A stretch of DNA of 64,000 nt, taken from the NCBI GenBank assembly GCA_951217055.1, contig OX578282.1, positions 56,489,311-56,553,310 on the forward strand. The letters run 5' to 3'. The DNA comes from Gerris lacustris. Its lineage: Eukaryota; Arthropoda; Insecta; Hemiptera; Gerridae. Both the position numbers and the translations under genes were made by a program. Shown here in pieces: positions 30,515 to 43,424 of this stretch. Within the stretch, counting starts at the first letter, position 1. Each line of letters opens with the position of its first letter. The notes under the pieces were generated by a model, which was not told the DNA's origin, did not search any database, and was given only the letters and a program-made list of their open reading frames with translations.

Positions 30515-33500
30515 GTACCAAAAACCATTTTAACAATCTAGAAAAGGGAGTGGTCCAATACAGTGGTAGTCCTAAGTGGGGGGTGAGACAAGACTTTAAA
30601 TAGTCTCGCCATGGAACCAAAATACCAAACACAAACGATATAGTTCAATTCCCAAATTGGTCATCTACATTTCACATTTACAAGTGGATATGTAAAGCAA
30701 CAGATTCCTCCACTTATTAATATCTTATGCAGTTTTCGATTGAGATTTAAAAAAATAAAAACACTGCTCTCCGTTATGCTAAACTTTTTTCAGGTAACCC
30801 TGGTGATTCTTTAGAAAAAAAAAAAAACACTTTTTGGGACATACTAATTAGTTTGTTTAGTTGTATAATTTATCTTATTTTACCATTATTTGTTTTTTAA
30901 AAAAAAAAAAAAAATGTTAAAGAAAACTTATTGGTGGCTGTGTTATGTAAAAGAAAAATGAAAACAAATTTTTATTATATGTTAACCATTTATTTGATTT
31001 TTTTTTATTAATTATTTTAGAGGTTTATAATTTTATTGTTGGATAGAACAGAGAAAATAGTGTTGGACATTTGAAAATAATTTAAGATTTTAAAATTAAA
31101 ACAGATTGGTTTGCATATTTTATAATAGATTTAACACGTTGATGGCATTTAACACGTTGATTTTGTGTTTTATTTCTCAGGCACTGTGTCGTGCCAAGTA
31201 ATTGTCTATCTGCCGTAAACGTGTTAACTAAATAATCTCTATTTAACATTGTTTTCCATGTTCTTTAAATTATTATTTAATTTTAGGAGTCCTTAAGACT
31301 ATTGATTTTTGTTTTTAAGAATTTTTATATCCTATTATGTTTAGTGAATTGTTTATTTATTTTATAACCCAGCTCTATGACTTGATCAAGGATTTTATCC
31401 TCTAAAAAAAATACAGGCATTTAGATTTGAGAAACTCGGTAATAATTTTTATTAAATAGCTTATTAATTCCTTTTATTTCCCAATTTCCCAATCCAAAAA
31501 AAACCTTGAAAAAAATAGATTATTAAATCACAAAATAAATAACTTTTAAAGCAGTTATACTTTATTTGTTTTCTATTTCCGTAACTTTATATCCTTGTCT
31601 TGTTTTTAATTAATGAGCCGGTTTAGGTCGCACCAACTTTATATAAGATCAACTTTACAGATTAAAATTAAAGAATAATCAAAAAGATATCACTAAATAA
31701 TCAAATTTATCAGTAAATAATCAATACTTAAATATTGTATTAAAAAAAATAAAATGGAGAAAATTTTGATTTACTCTCAACCAGCAAAGAGTCAATAATT
31801 TTGTGTTATTTGTACAGTTTTTGGTTTCATTAAAAATGATAGTTTTTTATTTATCATTGTGTGAGAATTCAGCCTTTCAGGAGGTCTTACTGGAACCACA
31901 GTCTAAATAAGAATATGCGGAGTTCAATTTTCAGAGAAAAGCAAGTTTTTTATACCGATGATCACATCAAATATTGGTGTTAAACGGATTCTCCAATTGA
32001 GAAGTAAAAAAAGTAAAAAAAAAAATAGTTGTGCAAGACAAAAATTTGTTTTTTTGTTTTGTTATATTCTATATTGTACTAACATTTGAACGCTATCAGT
32101 CTTAAGGATTAGATAGGTATATTAGATGTGCTTTTTCTAAAACCAATAACCAAAATCCAATAACCAGGCTCCGATTTGAGGCACCTTGGCAAATGCCCAG
32201 TGTGCCCATTGGTAAATCAGGGCCTGACATTTACTGGATTCCATTGCCAGAGTGCTGAGAAATTCCCTCCAGTATAACATACAGGGATATGATAATGCAT
32301 GTAGGAATTATTCCATGAAATCATACAGAGCCATCTCTACTATCCATGTCATAATTGTGTTTAATTCAGGGGAGCTGCTCCTGCTCCTTCTTTCCATGAA
32401 CTCTCTTTTGACTTGGATCGTTGGAAACTCGGATTATCAGAGCTGGGACTATAGAGACTCTAATAAAAATTTATGCCAATATCCTGAACCATGATTTAAA
32501 TTTTATCTTAGAGTGTGAACATAAGTTATAGTTCATGGGCTTTTTGACAATGCCGGAATTTATAAAAATTGTACAAATAAAATGCTTAAATTATTGACAA
32601 CTTCATAATACATTTGAAGACAACACTCTATTTTTTAAAAAAATTAACTAAACAAATATTTATATGTAAAGAATAAAAAATCATTTAAAAAAATGTAATT
32701 TGTGGACAACTCTTGTTATAAATAAATTATCTTTTATGTCTTTAAATGTGACTATTAAAATGAATATTTATAAATATATATTATCCATGGCTGTTATCAC
32801 TGTGTCATAGAGTTTTTAAAAAAATGATTGGACTTGAAAATTATTCAGGTTTTGATTTTTTAGATAAAACAAAAAAAAAATGTATTTCCGAATTCTTCTT
32901 GGTCAATTCTCTTTGCTGAATAAATCTTTATTCTTTTAGAAAAAAAATAAATAAATAAATAAAATCAAACTTGTCTAATTTCAAGTCTAAACAAGATATT
33001 TCAAATGAAAGATAAAATAGTCAAAACTAATATAAATATATATTACAAAAGAAAAAATAAAAACTTTTTAGAAGAGTTATTTTATGTATATAATTATTGT
33101 CTGATTAGTATTGTAGACAAATAATATCATTAAGATTGAAAGAGTAAAAAAAAAATAAATAAATAAAAAGATCTATATATTTATGTAAATGGTGTATAAA
33201 TACAACTAATGATGTATCTATTTTAAAAAAGTTAAAACAATAATATTTATGTGTATGCATATATAAATGTAATTTGACTTTAGAGACATTAAAGTATAAA
33301 CCTAGTAGAGTTAATAATTCAATTTTTTTAAAAAAAAAGATACAAAAAATGCTTTTTACAAAACATTATTTAATTGCAAGAGTTTATTTTTTAATTTAAC
33401 ATTCACTTTTTGTAATTTGTTCGTTTTGTTTAATCCAGGCCTAGAACTCTAGTTATTTTAATTTTTCTGTTATGTTTAATTTGATTTTTTTTATATCATC

Positions 33501-33869
33501 TTGCACTTTTAATAGCGATTCTGCTATTGTCTTTATTATATATATTTTGCATTCTTTATTGTAAGATAGTTGCTATTTTAAATGATATCATAGTTATTGT
33601 ATAGTTCTAGAAAACTAATGTGTGTTAAATCCTAGACCTAGATTTAATTTATAAACATTTTTTTATTAATGGTGTAAATTATATTTGAATAATTTATTTC
33701 TATTAAATTTTTATTGCCATAAATAATATGTAATAGATAATTATAAAAAACGTATATTTATCTGTAAGGGAATTTGGCTAACCTATCTGTCTTCTTAAGT
33801 TATTCTCTCATCTAAAATTCATATATAATATTAACCCTCTACTGAATAAACCTACAATCATAACAATCA
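30515..33869. other. AT-rich intergenic, mostly nothing recognised
   Basis: Only a 62-bp hAT-like remnant (32165-32226) stands out. The segment 32230-32500 is less AT-rich, but its 80-codon frame has no recognised similarity. Confidence 0.4.
32165..32226. mobile_element. Very short hAT-like MITE remnant, 62 bp
   Basis: CAGGCTCCGATTTGAGG at the left and, inverted, CAGGCCCTGATTTACC at the right. Flanking octamers do not match well. A related decayed pair is at about 40087-40290 (GGCCCCTGATTTACC ... AAATCTGGGCCTG). Confidence 0.45.
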
Positions 33870-34460
33870 TAAAAATATTTTATCTACGATTGATACGAAA
33901 TATAAACATTATATCTTTGTTTAGATGCGTAGAAAGTGATTATTTAAGTACTTGTATTCATTGCGCATACGCGTCTCATAGTTCTGAATAATTCCTCTTC
34001 TTTACCATTCTAGCGCGGTAAAGAAGAGGAATTCTTCAGCTTTACGCACGAATAGCGAATGAGAAACTACGCACGAAACTAATTTGCTGTTCTTTTATTA
34101 AAGTAACTGTTTATATCGAGTTTTTAGTGAAAAACAATGAGTGAATCAAGTGACTTTGACAAAAATGTGGAGAATATTACTCCTCCAGAAATAATTAATT
34201 TGGCAAAAAATACAACTAATGAATTAATGCCATCTTTATCAAGAGAGAGATACGATCTCACATACAGCAAGTTTATTTTTTTCTGTATTTATTATTTAAA
34301 TCTAACAATCGTAGATAAAGTACGGTACGTAACTCGTGCGAAAACGGCATTTTGCATTGCTCGTGTGGTTTTTACCACCCTCGCTGTCGCTCGGGTGCAA
34401 ACTCCACACTCGCATGCAAAATGCTACTTTCCGCACTCAACGTGTAATGTACTATTATGT
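33870..34460 (+). mobile_element. Dispersed element with a short leader ORF, copy B
   Basis: Same organisation as copy A: hairpin CCTCTTCTTTACC...GGTAAAGAAGAGG near 34000, then ATG at 34137 reading MSESSDFDKNVENITPPEII, NTTNELMPSLSRERYDLTYS. TTTATCTACGATTG at the start is mirrored at about 34305-34320. The NELxPxxSRERYxxxYxKF pattern recalls the N-terminus of eukaryotic tyrosine-recombinase ORFs (Crypton/DUF3504 type); the catalytic part is absent. Family assignment is tentative. Confidence 0.6.
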
Positions 34461-36250
34461 TTATCGGGGTAAATTAGACATGCATACAAGAGTAAACTTA
34501 AAATATAAATTATTATATTGCAAAGATTGAATTTAAATATAAATTATAGATAAATAAGAAATTCTTAACTATAACATTTTATTTTTAAATGGAAGAAAAA
34601 AATGTAAATGAAAAATTCAAAATGAAATTATGAATGTAAAAAATAATGTGGTAATAACAGTTCAAACTTGATTTAGTCATCATCTTCATTGTTGTTACTG
34701 TTGCATGCAATAGTACATGTATAGTGATTTCTGCATACAAATTGCTGTCACTTAGAACTGTGCTTAATTGTTTTGTTGTTCCGGTTGTTCTAGACAACTG
34801 ACAGCCAAATTATAAATAGTTTGGTGCATCTCTGGATCTGGTGTTTTCTAATATACCTGGAGGAATGCTTTTAGCTCCCTCCTGCAGAAATTCTTCTTAG
34901 TGGCTAAACATTAATCTCTCAAGAAAATCCATTCTAAACTTTTTATTTGTTTCCTTATTTTATTTGATATGTTATCAGCTATAAAAATAACATGAGTAAT
35001 ACAAACAGTGCAAGAGGTCATCTTCGCGTTTTTCCTTTGTAGTTTTTTTTATCTAAATTAAATCAGCACATCTGATTTTTTCGTTATGTGTAAAGGAAAT
35101 CAGAAAAAGAGGAAATATTCTCATAATAAATAGGAAAAGAAAAGGTCTTATAAAGGTAAAAACAGTAAACAATAGGTAAGGACATGAAGATAGAGGATAA
35201 AAAACATGAAATATTTACTTTATTGAACACTGGCAGTATGGGGTGCCGCACTGGCAGACTCAATTAGTTCGAAGAGCTGTCACACTGTCTGACAAGTACT
35301 GGAAACCCTCCAAGAACATGCAAAGAGCACTTCTATAACCTCTAGATTGGTTGTACAAAGTGGCGCTTAGCATGTTTTTATGGTTTAAAAGTTCTACAAT
35401 TATTTTTAATTGTATGATAAAGTATTAAATTTTAAAAAGGACGTTAAAAAGTTATGCTGATGCATAACTAGGCATTATGCTAGTAGAATATTTCAGGGTT
35501 CCTGTTTATACTTGCATATATTTGGTTAAATCAAATTTTTGTTCTACTGTCGAGCAATTTATAAAAAATCGTTTTCATAGATCCTTATTTATTTTATAAA
35601 ATCTATTTAAAAATGGCCAATGTAATAATAATTTATATTGTTATTATCAAGAGGTATATATTTTAAACATTATAATTGTTTGATTGAAAAAGAGATAATA
35701 ACCCACTACCCCCCTACCCACCTACCACTAATTTACTGTCATTAATCTAAGGAAATTATCATTGTAAGAGCAGTTATCAAAACCCAAATACTTATTATAA
35801 ACTATTTATTCTTGCCTAAATTGATCTAAGAAAATGATAAATGGTAACTTGTTATTTTTAGCCTTTTTCTCTAAAATAATCATTTGAAAATTAGAACATT
35901 GATTATCAATCTTTATTTATAAATGTATTAAGCTTGAAAACACTCAAGGCTTAGATATAATTATTGTTTACAATAGATTTAGCAAAATATTATTTATAAT
36001 TATTCTATTTTTATTTGTGTAATTTGTTTTTTAGGTTTGTTAAAAAAATCTTATACAAATTAAAAAAAATCAAACTAGATGTTTAAATGGGTTTTTATCA
36101 ACTACACAAAGAGGAGAAATAGGATTTTTTAAGAAAAACACTTTAAATAAAGCCTGCTAAATCGGCAAAAATAAAAATTATAATTATTGAGGCATTTAAT
36201 TTGGTTCAGTTATGGTGTTAGTATAAGTTCATGTTCTTCTATGATACTAT
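34461..36250. other. Intergenic, nothing recognised
   Basis: The segments 34800-34960 and 35220-35370 have higher GC and look like old repeat fragments, but no family could be assigned. Confidence 0.4.
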
Positions 36251-36251
36251 T

Positions 36252-36582
36252 TTCTTTTTTATCTTTGTATTTGCTATTAAAAGTAAATTTACTTCAATTT
36301 ATTTAGTTACTCTTTAATTATTAAAGAAGCTAATAAAACTCAAAGAATATATTATCCTTCAAAAATGTATCAATATAATGACGAAAGGAAAAGGTATTTG
36401 AGATAAAACAATCTATTTTTCTTTTTATCTTTGTATTTGCTGTTAAAAGTAAATTTACTTCAATTTATTTAGTTACTCTTTAATTATTAAAGAAGCTAAT
36501 AAAACTCAAAGAATATATTATCCTTCAAAAATGTATCAATATAATGACGAAAGGAAAAGGTATTTGAGATAAAACAATCTGT
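36252..36582 (+). repeat. Near-perfect tandem duplication, period 166 bp
   Basis: TATCTTTGTATTTGCTATTA ... GATAAAACAATCT is present from about 36260 and again from about 36426 with a single visible substitution (GCTATT/GCTGTT). Confidence 0.92.
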
Positions 36583-36768
36583 TTTTCCACTGAAGACAGT
36601 TACGACAGTTGTACATAATTTTGACAAAACATTTTTTACAACTTTATAAAAATTCCAGACTCCGGCAGGGGCCCCACAGTTAGTATTAATCTAGCATCGC
36701 CATATAAATGTGCTAATGTGAAGTGGCGTGTGCTGGTTGCATATGTCAATTGGGCTAACCCCAATTGG

Positions 36769-36880
36769 ACCCTTTGGCTGGCCTAGGTCCTAGGTCAGCC
36801 CTTTGGCAGGCCTAGGTCAGCCCTTTGGCAGGCCTAGGTCAGCCCTTTGGCAGGCCTAGGTCAGCCCATTGGCAGGCCTA
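36769..36880 (+). repeat. 22-bp tandem repeat, about five units
   Basis: CAGCCCTTTGGCAGGCCTAG-GT repeated; GC-rich against an AT-rich background. It precedes the SINE at 36935. Confidence 0.9.
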
Positions 36881-36934
36881 AAAGGATTTTGAAAGGTTGC
36901 AATCAAAAGTTGGTTGGGGCCTAGGTTACCCTTA

Positions 36935-37260
36935 GTAGAGAGTGCTTGGTTTGTAATCAGTCAAGTAAAGCTGCATTGGGCGTGGTTAGTTGTTGGATGG
37001 GTGTCCACTTGACCTTGAGCTCTGGGTTCAATTTCGGACCCTTTCAATTCACCCCTCGCTCAATGTTCGCCTAGCATTGTTTAAATAAGTGGGTAGGTGC
37101 TGAAAACTATGATCGACAATCTCGGTTAAATTCAAATCGAAGGAGAAACATGGTTAACGACCAAACATATCACACAAATGTGAAGAGTTTGGTTCCTAAC
37201 CCAGGTTTGTTTAATGGGGTCCACCTAAATGGCCTCTTCGGGTGTAAAAGCCCCCCGGAA
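36935..37260 (+). mobile_element. tRNA-derived SINE-like repeat
   Basis: A-box-like TGGTTAGTTGTTGG and B-box-like GGGTTCAATTTC, then a body (CTCAATGTTCGCCTAGCATT, AATAAGTGGGTAGGTGC) related to the SINE at 42225-42425. Confidence 0.6.
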
Positions 37261-39279
37261 AAGAAAAGAAAGTTGATTTGGATCTAATCCCAGCCATTCA
37301 GATCAATTTCATTTTTAGTGCATTGCTCTGAAATTAAAAATAAAATTGTCTTCGCTTACCCATACTTAATATTAAAGTTATACTTTCTTTATAAATTATA
37401 GCGGTATAAAGGTGAAAAAAGGTTGAACATTTAAACAACAAAAAACTTTATTTGAGTTGTTTCAAATTATTCAGAAATTAAAAAGAAAGAAAGTTTATTG
37501 TTTATCTATGTACAAATTGGTGTCAGGTTCATTCTTAGCATTTACTTCTCCTAACTTCTATGATGCTGTGAAAGATTTATACAATAAAAAAATCCTCCCC
37601 CCCCCCCCCCCAAATTTTTCAAAATCACCCAAAAATTTATCTCAATGGCGCTATGAGCGCCATGTTACCCCCTTCTTGGCACTCCCAATTAGGGTTAATG
37701 TTGAAATCAAACAATTATTTATTTAACTAGATCAAATTATTTAAATTTAATTATTTAGCTTGATTCTCTTAATATCTCCTTTTTTTAATTGCTAATCAGG
37801 AGCATTTGGTCATTACAGAATGAACTTGTGTTAGTCTTGACCTTTACTTATACATCTAATAATGAAAAAAATATCTCACCTTTCATTTTCTTAATTACAC
37901 CTTGCTAAGTGAAAGAAAATTATGTAAGTTAGAATAGACTTTTTATCTCTTTCAGAGTTATTAATCAATTCTAAAATAAAAAATGCCTCAAATAATTGTT
38001 TGATGGTTCAATAAACTAACGAATGTATAAGTATTACTGCAAAGATAAATTTATTGGTAAGTTTATTAGAAAATAACTAACATTTTTAATTTTTCTTTCA
38101 GTGTACAAAAATGACAGAGTATCTGGCCTAGCTTTTAAGAGAAAAAACATGTATTATTATATTATGATGGTAAATATGTAATGAAAACTTTTTTTAAAAA
38201 ATTACTTTTTAATTCTTTCTCTAAAATTGTTAAATTTTTAAAACTATTTATTTGTTACATTTAAATCTTAAAAACATATTAAATATATGTATTTATTTTT
38301 TATGTTATATACGTTGTATTAATTATCTATTATTGATTATTGTATGTATACAAAGGCCTGGCCAAGAAAAAAATTAAATACATAAAATTAAAAATGTCTA
38401 TGTAATTGAAACAATTAAAAAAACTAGGTTGTGTGTTTAACGTTTATTCTATTTGTATATATATAACTTATAAAATCCTAGGTTTAGGACAAATCATAAG
38501 TACATGTAGCCTAAATTCCAAATTAAAAGTTGATGTAGAAAGAGAATAAAGTGATATCTGTATAAAAAAAAGGTGTTAATTTAATTGTCTTTTTTCTTTT
38601 TTGTATTTACTAGTGACATTTAATAAAAAATATATATAATTTTGAATTTGTCATTTTATTTTTATATATTTTCGTTATAAACTCTCAAAGCCTGACAAAA
38701 TGTGGTAAGTTTTGCCACTTTTTATTTTTATTTTTATTTATTGATTTTTTTTTTTTTTCAACTTTCATGAACTATAGAAGTGTAAAAATTATAAAAAGAG
38801 AAAAAAGAGGCAAAACATAGTTTATTTTATTAGGCTTAAAGTGCTGATTCTCAAACACCTAAAAGGGCTTTTTAAAAAAGAGTTGACTTCTTATTTAGCC
38901 ATTGAAAGGCAATCTACCGCTGAGAGCCAAATAGTTAAACTTGATTTGTAATAACTTTAGGCTCGACAAATTATCTATTGTACCTCTATTTAATTTACTA
39001 CTCCTAAAACCCACAAAACAGGATACATTTTTACAACACACTACTTTGTCTCAAAATTCAAGTCACAGCAGGTAGTTCAATATTATGACTTTTACTGGGC
39101 CTGGAATTAATATTGCACATTAACTGTAGCTTAGCAAATTTAAAGGAATTTGTGAAAATCAAAATACCTCCTGTGGGTCGCTACATTTCAGGTACAAATT
39201 TACAATATTTTTCTGGGTCTGTTGACTTTGTTCGGTTTGAAGTGTCGAGTAATAAAACACCATTTCTTTATTTGCTCTC
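37261..39279. other. AT-rich intergenic, nothing recognised
   Basis: Contains a C run of about 14 at 37597-37610. A T-rich tract ending TTTCAG at about 38100 resembles a splice acceptor, but no coding frame follows. Confidence 0.4.
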
Positions 39280-39620
39280 AAACCCACTATTTTAATTTGT
39301 TTTTTTGGGTGTTGGACAGCTGAGGTCATAAACACCCTTCGATTCAAACCCACTATTTTAATTTGTTTTTTTGGGTGTTGGACAGCTGAGGTCATAAACA
39401 CCCTTCGATTCAAACCCACTATTTTAATTTGTTTTTTTGGGTGTTGGACAGCTGAGGTCATAAACACCCTTCGATTCAAACCCACTATTTTAATTTGTTT
39501 TTTTGGGTGTTGGACAGCTGAGGTCATAAACACCCTTCGATTCAAACCCACTATTTTAATTTGTTTTTTTGGGTGTTGGACAGCTGAGGTCATAAACACC
39601 CTTCGATTCAAACCCACTAT
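39280..39620. repeat. Homogeneous 66-bp minisatellite, five full units plus 11 bp
   Basis: Units beginning AAACCCACTATTTTAATTTG appear identical throughout. Because 66 is a multiple of three, the minus strand gives a repetitive open frame with no coding significance. Confidence 0.95.
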
Positions 39621-39623
39621 ATA

Positions 39624-39944
39624 CAGTAGAACCCCTCCATCCGACCTCGGGATATCCAACTCCTTGGAATATCTATATTATCTTGACAAAGGTGATTCCT
39701 TTGTAAAAACTTGCTTCAAAGCTGGTGCAACAACAATTATTAAAGATTGTAAAAATGTCTTGATGCGTATTCCTTAACAGGATTAGAATGTATATTTTAT
39801 ATACATACCTAGATTAGAGTATATAAATTTATTTTTAACGATAAGATTTATTTTTTACACTGAAATATTCGCTTTTCTTTGTTCCTCGGATTAACCGACT
39901 TTTTTGTGTTCCGACCATGCTTCCAGATATGAGGGGTTCTACTG
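39624..39944. mobile_element. Pogo/Tigger-type MITE, 321 bp
   Basis: Inverted ends CAGTAGAACCCCT flanked by TA (39622-39623 and 39945-39946). It abuts the 66-bp minisatellite: the partial sixth repeat ends at 39620. Confidence 0.87.
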
Positions 39945-39946
39945 TA

Positions 39947-41514
39947 CTTCTATTTTAAGCAATTTCAATGGCCCTTGAAAATTACAGAAATATTAAAAAT
40001 TAGTAAAACATAGCTCATTTTGTTGGGCTTGAAGAGTTAATAAATCAACTTTCCTTTTTTTGGCTATTCGGCACCAGAAATAGGCCCCTGATTTACCAAA
40101 GGGTTGTCTAGACATTTGCCCCGGCCGCCAAAATTCCTCCAGATTTTTTTACTTGTATGCGTCAAAAGTCGGAAACAACCCCTCCCTCCCTTCTCTCCAT
40201 GGTCTTCGGTCTTCCAAGATAGTGAGGGGCGCCATTAGAATGCTTTGCCAAGAGTGCCCTGTTCCTTAAATCTGGGCCTGCTCAGAACTATATTTATGAG
40301 GCGAATTTGGGAGAAAACTTTGTTAAAAAGCCTTAAGAAAGGCATCCTGGGGCCAACAAAAGAAAGAAATTGATATATGACAAAATTGGGATTTATTGCA
40401 CTTTTTATTAAACAAATGATTTTTCTCCAATGTGTGATAGCGACATCATTATAGAGATGTAGTTCAATAACCAAAAATTATTTTTAGCATTTTAAGTAAA
40501 ACAGAATTTTATGAGGTAATTTACAGTCTCTTATTCAGTGATAATAAGTTATATAAATGTTTTGTAGCCCAATAATGTGAATTTAAATTTCAAAATAATT
40601 CTGTAGATAATGAGATTGCGGATTGTTGAGATGTGTCAAATTTAATTTAATACTGTTAGTAAGAAGATACAGTAATTATAATTTCTCTTGTGACGATTCA
40701 ACAGGAAGTACCTAATGACCTTACTCCAAAAGGTCATATCTAGAACAATAGTGGGTTAACGTCCACTTACATTTAGGATCCCCAACTCAGACTTTGCTCT
40801 CGTACCCACCGACTAATCCACATAGTGGATATAACATCAAAACCCTTGTTGAAATAAGGTAAGTTATTTTACAATCTTAAATTCCTTTTATCTACTAAAT
40901 TAGAGAATTCATTCATTTTTTTTTTTATTTCTTATTTGTTTGAATCAGAATTTAGTTTGAGTTAAAATCTCAAAAGTAAAAATTAGTTAATGTGTTCAGT
41001 TTATTACTATATACCTAATAAATAATTATATTAAGAAATATAAACAAATGATTTCAAGAAAATTTAAATTATACTGATGCAGTATTTATCTGATCATTTA
41101 ATACTTATATAAGTAGAATTAAAATCAAAGATAATTCTGTAATTGCCTATACAAATTATTATTGCTAGCAAAATAATTGGTGTCTAGTGGATTTATCTTG
41201 TACAAGTAAAGAGATCTATGTAAAATTTCATTCTCATTATTTGAACAATTACACTTTAATTATCCAAACTTCAACAAATTTGTGAAACAGATGTGTGTGT
41301 TATAAAGACATATTAATTATAACTCTTTCAAGTACGGCTTAACTACCAAACCATATTTTGTAGTAATTTAATAAGTGCTTCACACATTCTCTTCAAATTC
41401 AGCCTCTCTACAAATTAATTTTAATTTTAAAGCCAGCTTTTACATTTCCTAAGTAAAACACGATAAGTTTAACAGAAATTAGTAATAGTGGTCGCAATGA
41501 ACAACAGTATAAAC
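39947..41514. other. Intergenic with decayed hAT-like ends
   Basis: GGCCCCTGATTTACC near 40087 and AAATCTGGGCCTG near 40270 are inverted hAT-like ends without a target duplication. A piece of the 11839-12122 foldback arm is at about 40452. Nothing else recognised. Confidence 0.4.
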
Positions 41515-42215
41515 AAGGCAATGTGTGGCTATATCATTGAAGCGAGCGTAAATGAAATAAATATTAGAGATTAAGCAAATAGTTGATAGTTAAAGGGGAG
41601 GATTGTAATGGAGAGCCGTGTAGTGGGGTAGAAAGGTGCCATTCTTCTATTCCTTAATTTACACACCCGGGCCATCTCCATTTCAACTAATATAAAATGT
41701 ATCACTTCACAACTCAAAAACTTCTGCTTGTATTATGTTGAAATTTTACATGCCTGTATAAATTGTAGTTTAGATAATATATATGAAGTCTAATTAAATT
41801 GTTTATAGAACATAAGATGTTGGTTAAAACATTATTTTCCCTATTTTAAGCATTTATCCTCTTATTAATAGTTTTAACGATCTTCATCACATCATAGAGG
41901 TGTCGTTGATTTTACTAAAAAATTGTATTTGAAAAAATGTCTGTCCCATGGAGTAGGTGTTGTTAGAATCTTTTCCCGTCATAAAATTCCAATTTTACTT
42001 TTGAAGCTCTTTATATACTTTTGAGTTTTTTTTATAGCATATTATTTGCTTTTGAGTGTTTGGACAGATAATGCTGCCCAAAGAACTTAGTCATTTATAC
42101 CAAACTTCAATTTAATCAGTCAACATTTACTCGTTATCAACACATAAATGTTAGCGGCAGACAAACAGACCGGATGCATATTTTGTTGAATGTAAGAAGC
42201 TCGCTAAAAGGTTAA
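41515..42215 (+). repeat. Dispersed 720-bp repeat, copy 2
   Basis: Starts GTGTGGCTATATCATTGAAG and ends GGATGCATATTTTGTTGAAT, GTAAGAAGCTCGCT. Same orientation as copy 3, which follows after a SINE. No protein recognised. Confidence 0.82.
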
Positions 42216-42224
42216 AAAACCTAT

Positions 42225-42425
42225 TAGTATAGTTCAGGCTATCATCTTGACTCTCGAGTTTATGGTTTGATTTCCGACTCTCACAAGGGAGCCACACTCA
42301 ATGCTCACTGTTCACGCAGCATTGCTGCATAAATGAGTAGCTAATTGAAGTGAAGTGGCGTTCCATCCGGTTATGGAAGCCAATGCTGCTACAAGCTAAC
42401 CTCTTATCATCTATTACTTATAAAG
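42225..42425 (+). mobile_element. tRNA-derived SINE between two copies of a 720-bp repeat
   Basis: A-box-like TAGTTCAGGC, B-box-like GGTTTGATTTCC, then a body CTCAATGCTCACTGTTCACG and CATTGCTGCATAAATGAGTA related to the one at 36935-37260. Confidence 0.65.
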
Positions 42426-42544
42426 ATGTATAAGCCTTACAGCAGGCTTGGGCCCTTCCGAGGCTGTTCAGTCACAAACTTAGTTAGTGCCAGAATAGTG
42501 TTAAGAGTAAAAAATTATTAATTTGAACCTCCAGTAATGGCTTA

Positions 42545-43268
42545 AGTAGGCATCATGTGGCTCTATCATTGAAGAGAGTGTATTGCAATAAATATGTATT
42601 GAATATTGAGAGCATAGATAATCATGATGAGTTGCAATATATTGCAATATAGAGTCTAGTTGAAGGGGAACCACCCTGAATTCTTACTACTCCACTAACT
42701 ACACCTTTCGAGCATCACCTTTTCAATTATTATAAAATGTATCACTTCACTACACAAAACTTCTCTTTGTATCAAGTTGAAATTTTGCTTGCCTGTTTTA
42801 ATTGTATTTTAGACTATATACATGAAGTATTATTAAAATTGTTACGTTAGAACGTAAGATATCAGTAAAATCGTTGATTTCTCTATTATAAACATTTATT
42901 ACCAAAAACTATATTACTTTATAGAATTTTCGTGGTTGGTTTTACCAAAAGATTGTATTTGTAAAATTTTTCGTCTCATCAAATAGGCGATGTTAGAACC
43001 TTTACCTGTCCTAAAATGCCAATTTTACATTTGAAGCTCACGTTTATGCGAGCGTTACGCATGAACTCTTTGGCGGAAAAAGTGGTCCAATGAACTTAGC
43101 CTGAGCATTAGTAAGAGGAACATGTATACTTAATTTCAACTAAATCTGTCAACTTTTACTCAAGTTATCATCGGACACGTAAACATTACTGTCAGACAGA
43201 CAGATAGACAGACAGACAGGATGCATATTTTGTTGTATATAAGAAGCTCGCTTGTGCTCGCATCAATT
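42545..43268 (+). repeat. Dispersed 720-bp repeat, copy 3
   Basis: Starts GGCATCATGTGGCTCTATCA; ends with a GACAGACAGATAGACAGACA microsatellite, GGATGCATATTTTGTTGTAT and AAGAAGCTCGCTTGTGCTCG. Better preserved than copy 2. Confidence 0.82.
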
Positions 43269-43424
43269 ATTAATTTAAAAGTAATAGGGCACACATACTA
43301 CCTTTGAAGACTAGATGTGTACTGATGCACATGGAAATGCTAGAGGGTAAAGTGCATGAAGTGGTGATTTACAAAAAAGTGAAACATATACCTGATACAA
43401 AGATATGATTTTTCTTAAAGCGTA

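Noticed and set aside
34585..34797. 70-codon minus-strand ORF
   Set aside because: No similarity recognised and no supporting splice or poly(A) context.
38095..38180. Possible exon after TTTCTTTCAG
   Set aside because: Acceptor-like sequence only; the following frames are short and unlike any known protein.
39159..39659. 166-codon minus-strand ORF with a repeated 22-residue unit
   Set aside because: Product of a 66-bp minisatellite whose period is a multiple of three; flanks show no coding signal.
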